This document shows, one piece after another, positions 1 through 7,000 of a stretch of 7,484 nucleotides of DNA. The notes below the pieces were generated by a model. That model saw only the letters and a list, made by a program, of their open reading frames with translations. It had not been told where the DNA came from and made no database searches. Made by a program: the position numbers and the translations under genes. Source of the stretch: Propionibacteriaceae bacterium (lineage in GTDB: Bacteria > Actinomycetota > Actinomycetes > Propionibacteriales > Propionibacteriaceae). The stretch is taken from the NCBI GenBank assembly GCA_030450535.1, contig JAKDIK010000129.1, positions 1-7,484 of the forward strand, in the 5' to 3' direction. Positions within the stretch are counted from its first letter, which is position 1. Each line of letters opens with the position of its first letter.

Positions 1-666
1 GGCAAGACCGCCACCTTCATGCCGAAGCCGATCTTCGGCGACAACGGTTCGGGCATGCACGTGCACCAGTCGATCTGGAAGGACGGCCAGCCGCTCTTCG
101 CCGACGAGGCGGGCTACGCCGGCCTGTCGGATCTGGCGCGCTGGTACATCGGCGGCATCCTCGCCCACGCGCCGGCGCTGCTGGCGTTCACCAACCCGAC
201 GGCGAACTCCTACCACCGCCTGATCCCGGGCTTCGAGGCGCCGGTCAACCTGGTGTACAGCCAGCGCAACCGCTCGGCGTGCATCCGCATCCCGATCACC
301 GGCCCGTCGCCGAAGGCGAAGCGCATGGAGTTCCGCTGCCCCGACCCGTCGGCCAACCCGTACTTGGCGTTCTCCGCGATGCTGCTGGCTGGCCTCGACG
401 GCATCCAGAACAAGACCGAGCCGCCCGCCCCGGTCGACAAGGACCTCTACGAGCTGCCTCCCGAGGAGCACGCCGAGATCGCGACCGTCCCGGGTTCGCT
501 CGAGGAAGCACTCAAGGCGCTGGAGGCCGACCACGACTTCCTGCTCGCCGGGGACGTGTTCACCGCCGACCTGATCGAGACGTGGATCGAGATGAAGAGC
601 GAGGACATCAACGCCCTGCGCCAGCGTCCGCACCCGCACGAGTTCGAGATGTACTTCGACCTCTGA
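1..666 (+). CDS. glnA: Glutamine synthetase type I, C-terminal half (5' end outside window)
   Basis: Glutamine synthetase makes glutamine from glutamate, ammonia and ATP in the cytoplasm, the main entry of ammonia into metabolism. The frame is open from base 1, so the first visible ATG (19) is internal; 221 residues remain of a protein normally about 470 long. Visible in order are the glutamate/ammonia-site motif NGSGMHVHQS, the segment NPTANSYHRL, the ATP-site loop NRSACIRIP, and EFRCPDPSANPYLAF. The motif DKDLYELPPEE carries the tyrosine (codon 448-450) that corresponds to the adenylylation site, Tyr397 of the E. coli enzyme. That site marks the bacterial GSI-beta class, whose activity is set by the adenylyltransferase GlnE; such control here is inferred from the family. 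The end PHPHEFEMYFDL is the usual GSI C-terminus, so the 3' end is intact. A strong hairpin follows 15 bases after the stop. Identity is essentially certain; GlnA1 versus a paralogue cannot be settled from this half. Confidence 0.97.
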   Translation, partial: GKTATFMPKPIFGDNGSGMHVHQSIWKDGQPLFADEAGYAGLSDLARWYIGGILAHAPALLAFTNPTANSYHRLIPGFEAPVNLVYSQRNRSACIRIPITGPSPKAKRMEFRCPDPSANPYLAFSAMLLAGLDGIQNKTEPPAPVDKDLYELPPEEHAEIATVPGSLEEALKALEADHDFLLAGDVFTADLIETWIEMKSEDINALRQRPHPHEFEMYFDL

Positions 667-681
667 GAGACCTCGTCGACC

Positions 682-728
682 CGAAAGGGCCTCTGGCCTG
701 CCTGTGTGCAGGATCAGGGGCCCTTTCG
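682..728 (+). terminator. Long bipartite hairpin terminator after glnA
   Basis: Bases 682-695 pair with 715-728 (13 Watson-Crick pairs and one G-U), with the outer arm CGAAAGGGCC and its complement. An inner stem, 697-701 with 708-712 (CCTGC/GCAGG), closes on a six-base loop. No run of T follows on the plus strand, which is common for actinobacterial hairpin terminators. The A/T triplets inside the outer stem make it nearly symmetrical, so it could also stop transcription arriving from the right on the minus strand. Confidence 0.85.
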
Positions 729-801
729 CATGGTCCATCGGGGCCTCGATCCGTTCCCTCGGTCTCCTCACCGCGACAGCGGACCGTCGTTGGGGTGTGA
801 G

Positions 802-936
802 TCAGTACCCGCGCCGCCCCACGCGCTCGGCGAAGGCGTCGAGCGCGTCAATGACGTCCTGGGCCTCGATGGCGGCGAGCGCCAACGCGCGCGCACCAGC
901 GGTGACACCCTCGATCTCCGACGACGAGGCCGACTC
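802..936 (-). pseudogene. 5'-truncated remnant of an unrecognised gene (C-terminal tail only)
   Basis: On the minus strand a frame ends at TGA (802-804) after about 45 codons with strong G/C third-position use, like the real genes here. The peptide reads as an alanine-rich helical C-terminus: EIEGVTAGARALALAAIEAQ followed by DVIDALDAFAERVGRRGY. It has no ATG or GTG start with room for a domain; the only in-frame alternative is a TTG inside the helix. Upstream the frame runs into the inverted repeat at 939-970 and meets TAA at 949-951, so the gene is broken at or beside that repeat. I do not recognise the family. It may be the tail of an enzyme ending in an amphipathic helix, but no catalytic motif survives. 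It reads toward glnA, with the glnA hairpin as the only clear terminator downstream. The coding signal is good; the parent gene is unknown. Confidence 0.5.
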
Positions 937-938
937 TC

Positions 939-970
939 TTACACCACTTTATTGAACCAAAGTGGTGTAA
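939..970. repeat. Perfect 12-bp inverted repeat with 8-base spacer
   Basis: TTACACCACTTT (939-950) and AAAGTGGTGTAA (959-970) are exact reverse complements around ATTGAACC. The element is AT-rich in a G/C-rich setting and sits exactly at the broken end of the minus-strand gene remnant. It could be a terminator for the sulfurtransferase gene, whose stop lies 33 bases to the right, or a regulator's operator. It could also be the fused ends of a deleted insertion element. No target-site duplication is visible beside it, and it lacks a T-run after the stem on either strand. The repeat itself is certain; its role is not. Confidence 0.8.
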
Positions 971-1003
971 CGAGCCGTCGCAGCCCAAGGCGCTCAGCCG
1001 GCC

Positions 1004-1843
1004 CTACCGCAGCGGCTTGACCGGACGCGTGCCCGGTTCGGACCCCAGCGCGGCCGGACGCTCCGTGCCGGCGTACTGCGACCACGAGCCCGGGTAGAGG
1101 CGCGTCCGACCAAGGCCGGCCAACTCGAGCGCGATGAGGTTGTGGCAGGCGGTGACGCCGGAGCCGCAGTACGCGATCACGTCGACGCCGTTGTCGATGC
1201 CGACCTCGCGGAACCGTTCGGCGAGCTGCTCCGGGGGCAGGAAGTGCCCGCTGGCGTCCAGGTTGCCGGTGAAGGGCAGGTTGAGCGCGCCGGGAATGTG
1301 GCCGGCACGCGCGTCCATGGGTTCCACCTCGCCGCGGTAGCGCTCGGACGCCCGGGCGTCGATGACGTGCCGACCCGTGGCGGCGTCGTCGATCGTGGCC
1401 AGACCGGCGGGATCCCAGGGGCGGGCCGTGAAGTCGCCGGCCCGCTGGGGCTTCCAGACGCCCGTCGCGAGTTCGCCCTGCCAGGAGCCGATGCCGCCGT
1501 CGAGCAGGGCGGCGTCCACGCCGAGCAGTCGCAGCAGCCAGACGAGGCGCGCGGCGGACGCGCCGCCGGCGTCGTCGTAGGCCACCACGACCGAGTCGTC
1601 CGAAATGCCCGCGGCGCGCATCCCCTCGGCGAACACCTCCGGCGTGGGCAACGGGTGGCGGCCGGCGGCCGCGCTGGGCTCCGACGCCAGGACGGCGTTC
1701 AGATCGACGAACGCCGAGTTCGGGATGTGGCCCTTGGCGTGCGCCTCGACGCCGCTGCGACCATCCAGGTACCACCGCACATCGACCAGCACAGCCTCGG
1801 GATGCTCAGCCAGCCATTCGAGGGCCACCACGGGTGCGATCAT
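1004..1843 (-). CDS. sseA: Two-domain rhodanese-type sulfurtransferase (3-mercaptopyruvate sulfurtransferase-like)
   Basis: Enzymes of this family move a sulfane sulfur from 3-mercaptopyruvate or thiosulfate onto a thiol acceptor through a cysteine persulfide in the cytoplasm. The 279 residues match the usual 275-285. An inactive N-terminal rhodanese domain (about 1-130) has VLVDVRWYL near 18-26 and the family signature GHIPNSAFVDL near 38. The catalytic domain (about 145-279) has the second signature GHIPGALNLPF near 181. Its active loop is CGSGVTAC with the nucleophile Cys226. CGSGVT is typical of mercaptopyruvate sulfurtransferases, whereas thiosulfate enzymes usually carry CRKGVT-type loops, so the mercaptopyruvate role is favoured. 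There is no signal peptide. The ATG at 1843 is chosen because the domain starts at once and because a TAGGCT promoter box lies six bases upstream, suggesting a leaderless mRNA; no Shine-Dalgarno is seen. It diverges from the pabC-like gene. Confidence 0.93.
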   Translation of the reverse strand: MIAPVVALEWLAEHPEAVLVDVRWYLDGRSGVEAHAKGHIPNSAFVDLNAVLASEPSAAAGRHPLPTPEVFAEGMRAAGISDDSVVVAYDDAGGASAARLVWLLRLLGVDAALLDGGIGSWQGELATGVWKPQRAGDFTARPWDPAGLATIDDAATGRHVIDARASERYRGEVEPMDARAGHIPGALNLPFTGNLDASGHFLPPEQLAERFREVGIDNGVDVIAYCGSGVTACHNLIALELAGLGRTRLYPGSWSQYAGTERPAALGSEPGTRPVKPLR

Positions 1844-1849
1844 GACCCG

Positions 1850-1855
1850 AGCCTA
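1850..1855 (-). promoter_or_regulatory. -10 box for leaderless sseA transcript
   Basis: Read on the minus strand, TAGGCT fits the actinobacterial -10 pattern TANNNT and lies six bases before the sseA ATG. That would place the transcription start at the A of ATG. No convincing -35 or ribosome binding site is present. This rests on sequence match and spacing only. Confidence 0.5.
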
Positions 1856-1869
1856 GCCGCGAAGCCCCC

Positions 1870-1875
1870 TATCCT
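1870..1875 (+). promoter_or_regulatory. -10 box for leaderless pabC-GH32 transcript
   Basis: TATCCT matches TANNNT and is followed by six bases (GACCCC) and then ATG at 1882, so the transcript should begin at or next to the start codon. No Shine-Dalgarno is present in this gap. The box sits 14 bases from the opposing sseA box, so the two polymerase footprints must overlap. Confidence 0.55.
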
Positions 1876-1881
1876 GACCCC

Positions 1882-2742
1882 ATGGAGTCCTCGAACCACC
1901 GGGTGGTGGCCCTGCTGGGCCACGGCGTCATCCCCCCGAATTCACCCCCGATCGCTGCGGACGACCTCGGCTTCACCCGGGGCGACGGCTGCTTCGACGC
2001 GATGCGCGTGGTGCGGGACGCCCACGGCGTCCGCGTGGATCACCGCGACAGGCACCTCGCCCGCTTCGCCCGGTCGGCGGCGGCCATGGACCTTCCCCCG
2101 ATCGACGTGTCCGCGTGGGCCGGCCTGATCGACCAGGCCGCAGCCGCCTGGACCGGCGACGGCGAGGCGGTCTGCAAGGTCATCTGGACGCGCGGCGGCG
2201 AGTTCGTCGCGTCCGACCCCGTCGGGGTGGTGCTCATCGCGCCGGGACCCGCCTCCTGCGTGCCCCTGCGCGTCGCCGGCCTGCACACGGGCCGGACCTC
2301 GGACGCCTTCCGCAACGCGCCGTGGCTGCTCGGCGGCGTCAAGACCATCTCCTACGCCATGAACGCCGCGGCCAAGCGAGAGGCCAACCGGCGCGGCGTG
2401 GACGACGCCCTCTTCATCAGCTCCGACGGATACCTCCTGGAGGGACCCACCAGCGCCTTGGTCGTCGCCCGCGACGGACTCCTCGACACCACGCCGACCC
2501 AGGACACAGGAATCCTCGCGTCCGTGACCGTCGACGTTCTGCGCGAGCACGCCGCACAGCACGGCCGCGAATTCCGCGAACGTCTCATCCAGCCCGAGGA
2601 GCTGAACCTGGTCGACGGCGCCTGGCTCGTGTCGGCGATCCGCGGCGTGTGCCCGATCATCGAGCTGGACGGCCGCAGCGTCGCTTTCAGCCCCCGCATC
2701 TCCCACACCCTCGCCCGCTGGGCGGGCTTCGCCGCTGCATGA
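1882..2742 (+). CDS. pabC: Class IV PLP enzyme, probable aminodeoxychorismate lyase (PabC-like)
   Basis: The family member PabC cleaves 4-amino-4-deoxychorismate to 4-aminobenzoate and pyruvate, supplying the pABA part of folate; relatives are branched-chain and D-amino acid aminotransferases of the same fold. The 286 residues span one full fold-type IV domain. LGFTRGDGCFDAMRV (29-43) is the N-terminal signature, and HRDRHLARFARSA follows near 54. GGVKTISYAMNAAAKREA holds the PLP lysine, Lys154. DDALFISSDGYLLEGPTSALV carries the cofactor-binding Glu187. The block around the lysine resembles, from memory, the mycobacterial protein Rv0812, reported to have both lyase and D-amino acid transaminase activity. 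Lyase is therefore the preferred reading, but the substrate cannot be fixed from sequence. The start at 1882 fits a TATCCT box six bases upstream. The stop overlaps the start of the GH32 gene by ATGA, so the two are probably co-transcribed and translationally coupled. Confidence 0.88.
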   Translation: MESSNHRVVALLGHGVIPPNSPPIAADDLGFTRGDGCFDAMRVVRDAHGVRVDHRDRHLARFARSAAAMDLPPIDVSAWAGLIDQAAAAWTGDGEAVCKVIWTRGGEFVASDPVGVVLIAPGPASCVPLRVAGLHTGRTSDAFRNAPWLLGGVKTISYAMNAAAKREANRRGVDDALFISSDGYLLEGPTSALVVARDGLLDTTPTQDTGILASVTVDVLREHAAQHGREFRERLIQPEELNLVDGAWLVSAIRGVCPIIELDGRSVAFSPRISHTLARWAGFAAA

Positions 2743-3998
2743 GCGCAGCCGAGCCCCGCTGGCACCTGTCGCCGCCCATCTGGATCAACGACCCCAACGG
2801 CCTGATCCACCGCGACGGCACCTGGCACGCGTTCTATCAGTGCAACCCGTTCGGCGCCCACTGGGGATCGATGTCCTGGGGACACGCGACGTCCACCGAC
2901 CTGCTCACCTGGACACCCCATCCGGTGGCCCTGCCGGGCGCCGACGGCGAGGACATCTTCTCGGGCAGCTGCGTCGCGGCGCCCGCGTCCGTCGTGGCCT
3001 CCTGGCCGGACGCGCCCGCCCTCGGTGATGCCGACGAGGTCCTCGTGGCCATCTACACCTCCCATTACCACGGCGAGTCGCCGCGGGCCGGGATCGAGGC
3101 CCAGTCGCTCGCGGTGAGCACCGACGAGGGCCTGACGTGGACGCGCTACGCCGGCAATCCGGTGCTCGACCGCGGCTCAGCGAATTTCCGCGACCCGAAG
3201 GTGTTCCGGCACGGCGACGGCTGGGTGATGGTGACGGTCGAGGCGGAGCACCAGCAGGTCCTCATCCACACCTCGGACGACCTCGTGCACTGGAGCGACG
3301 CGAGCACCTTCGGCCCCCACCACGCCCGCGACGGCGCGTGGGAATGCCCCGACCTGTTCCGCCTGCCCATCGAGGGCACCGATGAGTCCGCCTGGGTGCT
3401 CACCGTCAGCATCAACCCGGGCGGGCTTCACGTCGGCTCGGGCCAGCAGTACTTCGTGGGCGACTTCGACGGCCGCACCTTCACGCCCCGCCGGATGAGC
3501 GACGTCGAGGATCCCCGCACCTTCGACTGGCTCGATCACGGCCGCGATTTCTACGCGGGCGTCACGTTCGCCGACGGTCCTGACGGCCGGGTGATCATGC
3601 TCGGCTGGCTCGGCAACTGGAGCTACGCGCACGACGCCGCGGAAGGCGGACGCCGCTCGCTGCTCACCCTGCCCCGCGAGTTGACGCTCGTGGAGCACCG
3701 CGGACGCCTCGTCGTGCGCCAGCGCATCCCGGCCGAGGCGGCCGCGGTGCCCGTGCGCCGCCTGCGGTTGCTGGCCGGGCAGAGCCAGGAGGTCGACGGC
3801 ATCACGATCGCGTTCGCCGACGGCCGCCTGGAGGTGCGGCGTCCGGATGTGGCGGGCCTGTCGGATTTCGGCGGCACAGCCTGGGCCCCGGTGGACGGCG
3901 ACGCCGTCGAGCTGGACATTCACGCCGACACGGGAAGCCTCGAAATCGCCACCGCCGACGGGCTCGTCTGGTTCACGATGGCGACGCCGCACATCTGA
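2739..3998 (+). CDS. Glycoside hydrolase family 32 beta-fructosidase (invertase / exo-levanase / sucrose-6-P hydrolase type)
   Basis: GH32 enzymes hydrolyse beta-fructofuranosyl bonds in sucrose, sucrose-6-phosphate, inulin or levan with retention of configuration. Nearly the whole catalytic set is visible in 419 residues. WINDPNG holds the nucleophile Asp18; FSGS lies at 74-77; FRDPKV holds the transition-state stabiliser Asp152; WECPDLF holds the acid/base Glu202. SINPGG followed by QQYFVGDFDG (225-244) is common in levanase/inulinase-like members. The five-bladed propeller runs to about 310, and PRELTLV opens a short beta-sandwich of about 110 residues ending at VWFTMATPHI, so the protein is compact for the family (usually 450-520). 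No signal peptide is seen, so it probably acts in the cytoplasm on imported sugar, yet no transporter is in the window. The frame is open far upstream inside pabC; the ATG at 2739, overlapping the pabC stop as ATGA, is chosen because the family's N-terminal motif starts eight residues later. Substrate is uncertain. Confidence 0.93.
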   Translation: MSAAEPRWHLSPPIWINDPNGLIHRDGTWHAFYQCNPFGAHWGSMSWGHATSTDLLTWTPHPVALPGADGEDIFSGSCVAAPASVVASWPDAPALGDADEVLVAIYTSHYHGESPRAGIEAQSLAVSTDEGLTWTRYAGNPVLDRGSANFRDPKVFRHGDGWVMVTVEAEHQQVLIHTSDDLVHWSDASTFGPHHARDGAWECPDLFRLPIEGTDESAWVLTVSINPGGLHVGSGQQYFVGDFDGRTFTPRRMSDVEDPRTFDWLDHGRDFYAGVTFADGPDGRVIMLGWLGNWSYAHDAAEGGRRSLLTLPRELTLVEHRGRLVVRQRIPAEAAAVPVRRLRLLAGQSQEVDGITIAFADGRLEVRRPDVAGLSDFGGTAWAPVDGDAVELDIHADTGSLEIATADGLVWFTMATPHI

Positions 3999-4014
3999 TC
4001 GGGGCGGGGCAGGG

Positions 4015-7000
4015 TTACACCAGCCTCTGGACGTCAGCCAGCGGAACGGATGTCGTGGAGGACGGGTCCGCCTCATGGTGGAGTTCGACCCAGATCTCGC
4101 CCTCGACCATGAAGAACACGTCCACGATCCCGACCCCCGTTCCGAGGATGAGGTGCTTGGCCATCGGTCGGGAGTACACCCGGTCACCCTCCCGAAGCGC
4201 GTCCCCGTCCGGCGTGGGGTACGGGCCCTCGGCAGCGACCTTCACATCTCCTGGCAGCGGACTGGGCTCACCCTGATCGGACACCGACACCACACCGGAC
4301 GCAGCCGCGACCGGTTCCTCGCTGGACGCCTCCTGAGCATGCAACTCGAGGTAGAGCAATCGGCCCAGGAGCTCGACCAAGGCCTTCTCGACGTGACCCT
4401 TCTCGTGGAACAACTCCGTCATCCTCGAGTGAGCGGCATCCGTCTCCGCCACCGCCAGCAGCACCGCATCCTTCAAGGTCGGAGACGTCAGGAACTGGGC
4501 CTCCGAGTTCGCCTCAGCCTGCTCAGCCAGGTCGGAATCGGTGCGCATCGCGGCGACCAACGCCTCCACCCAGGTCACCTCCTGGTCCTCCCGGAAGTTC
4601 TCCCCGGCGAACTGCTGGTTCAACTGAGCGATGATCTCCTGCATCAGTTTGAGCCGAGGGTCATGCGCCTTCTTCGAGCCCGCCGCGGACGTCGGCAGCA
4701 ACGGCACCACCTCGCCGTCGGTCAGATCCAGTGAGTGCTCACCCAGTTCCTTCTGCTTGATGTTCACCAGCGCGACCTCGGACAGGTCCACCTCTGGCGA
4801 CCGGTCCTGGATCCGGATCTGGGACGCCAGGTAGCGGAAGAAGATCGCGTGCTTCTCCACGTCGGTGTCCCCGAAGTCCAGGACCTGGCTCAGGAAGTCG
4901 TACAACCGCACGTAGGTGCCCACGTCCTTGCGGAACATGTCCAACTCGTCCAGCTTCCCCTTGTCGGAACTCGCCTTCGCCGAGGCGTACGCCGCGATGA
5001 AGCGATGCTTCACCGGGGCCAGGGCGCCCGCCAACGCGTTGTTGCCCTTGTTCAGGACGTGAGCGGTCACCACGGCGTCGATCTCATCCGAGGTGTAGTG
5101 ACCGGCCACGTCCAGCTTGTTGCCGATGTCGTGGATGAGGTTCGGATCCGTCGTGGCGACGAGCGAGGCTTCCTCGAAGTACGGCTTGAACGCCGCCAGG
5201 ATGTCGTCGGGGTCGTTCACGAAATCGAGCACCGACGTCACCTTGCCCGGTACGAACCGATTCAGCCGCGACAGGGTCTGGACGGCCGCCACTCCCGAGA
5301 GCTGCTTGTCCACGTACATCGCGCACAACTTCGGCTGGTCGAACCCCGTCTGGAACTTGTTCGCCACGATCATCACGCGGTACTCCGGGGTGTCGAAGGC
5401 CGAACGCAGGTCCTTCACCCCCGGGTTCATCGATGACTCGGTGAACGTGTCACCGACCGTGATCGGATCGTCCTCGTAGCCCTCCAGATCCTCGGCGTGG
5501 AACTCGACCTCACCCGAGAACGCCACCAGCGCGGTGGCCTCCGACAGGTTGTGCTTCGCGATGTAGGCGTCGATCGCCTGCTTGTAGCGGACGGCGGCCT
5601 TCCGCGAGTCCGTCACCACCATGGCCTTCGCCGTCCCGCCCAGCCGGTGCTTCACCTGGGTGTCGAAGTGGTCCACGATGATGGCGACCTTCTGGGCGAT
5701 GTTGGTCGGGTGGAGCTTCACCCACCGCATCAGGCCCTTCGTCGCCGCCGACTCGTCCACCAGATCGCCGGTGCCGTCGAGTTTGGCCACCGGGTCCATC
5801 TGGCCGTCGGCGACGTTCTGGGCGAGCTGGAACGCCGTCGCGTAGGTCGTGTAGTTCTTCAGGACGTCGAGAATGAACTCCTCCTCGATGGCCTGCTGCA
5901 TCGTGTAGGTGTGGAACGGACGGGGCTTGCCCTCGTCGTCGGGGGTGCCGAACAGCTCCATGGTCTTGCTCTTCGGGGTCGCGGTGAACGCGAAGAACGA
6001 GATGTTGTGCGTGTCGGCCTTCTCCTTGGCGCCGGCGGCCAGCACCGCCTCGATGTCCACCTCGCCACCATCGTCCAGGTCGGACGCCTCCTGGCTGGTC
6101 AGCACCTGCTTCAGCTTGGCAGCGGCCTGCCCGGTCTGGCTGGAGTGTGCCTCATCGGCGATCACCGCGAAGCTCTTGCCCTGCAGCGCCTTGTTCTCCT
6201 GGATCGCCTCCAGGACGAAGGGGAACGTCTGGATGGTGACCACGATGATGTTCTTGCCGCTGGCCAGCACGTCGGTGAGGTACTTCGACTTCGAGCCGAA
6301 CGACTTCTTGGCGGCCTCGTGGGCGTTGATCGTGGCGACGAAACCCGGCTGGGCCTCGATCTGCTTGACGGCCTCCTGCAGCTGCGCGTCCAGGACGTTG
6401 CGGTCGGTGACGACGATGACCGAGTCGAACACCTTGGTGTTGTCAGGACGGTGCAGCGTCGCGAGCCGGTGGGCGCTCCACGCGATGGTCCGGGTCTTGC
6501 CCGAGCCGGCCGAGTGCTGGATCAGGTACCGCTGACCGGGTCCGGTGGCGCGCACGTCGTCAAGGAGCCGGTTGACCGCGTCGAGCTGGTGGTGGCGCGG
6601 GAAGATCAGGGTGTGGCTGGTCTTCATCTGGCCGGTGGCCGGGTTCTTGCTGGTGACGGTCTCGTAGTGCATGAACTTGCCGAGGATGTCGAGCCAGCGG
6701 TCGCGCTGCCAGACCTCCTGCCACAGGTAGGCGGTCGGCGAGGTCGTGCCGCTGGGGTCCTCGGCGTTGCCGGCGTGGCCGTGGTTGCCCCGGTTGAAGG
6801 GCAGGAACCGGGTCTTGCCCTCCTCCAGCTTGGTGGTCATCCACACCTCGTCATTGGAGACGGCGAAGTGGACCAGGGCGCGCGTGCCGAAGCCGAGCAG
6901 GGGCTCGCCCGCGGGCTTCCGGTCGGTCATGTACTGCTGCTTGGCCTTCTGGATCGACTGGACGAAGTCGGTCTTCAGCTCGGCCGTCGCCACGGGGATG

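Noticed and set aside
741..870. Ten-base direct repeat GGGCCTCGAT at 741-750 and 861-870
   Set aside because: Short G/C-rich words recur by chance here, and neither flanking sequence nor spacing suggests a duplication.
706..1020. Plus-strand frames of 83-104 codons behind glnA as new small genes
   Set aside because: They begin inside the glnA terminator hairpin, run antisense to the better-supported minus-strand remnant and through the inverted repeat, and encode Arg/Ser/Ala-rich peptides typical of shadow frames in high-GC DNA.
1142..2128. Long plus-strand frame antisense to sseA
   Set aside because: It is the complement of a clear rhodanese gene, and its peptide has no family features. 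Length alone means little at this G+C.
2115..2738. A 208-residue N-terminal extension of the GH32 protein
   Set aside because: The frame is open upstream only because it overlaps pabC; the extension is Arg/Pro-rich shadow sequence and the GH32 fold starts right after the ATG at 2739.
3999..4014. Terminator between the convergent GH32 and hsdR genes
   Set aside because: The 16-base gap is G-rich but has no inverted repeat; any termination must occur elsewhere or inside the coding sequences.
4015..4022. TTACACCA at the hsdR stop, matching the first 8 bases of the inverted-repeat arm at 939
   Set aside because: Only eight bases match, there is no partner arm, and the match includes the hsdR stop and last codons; most likely chance.
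4735..5436. Plus-strand frame of 233 codons opposite hsdR
   Set aside because: His/Arg/Val-rich shadow of the conserved HsdR C-terminal region, with no motif of its own.
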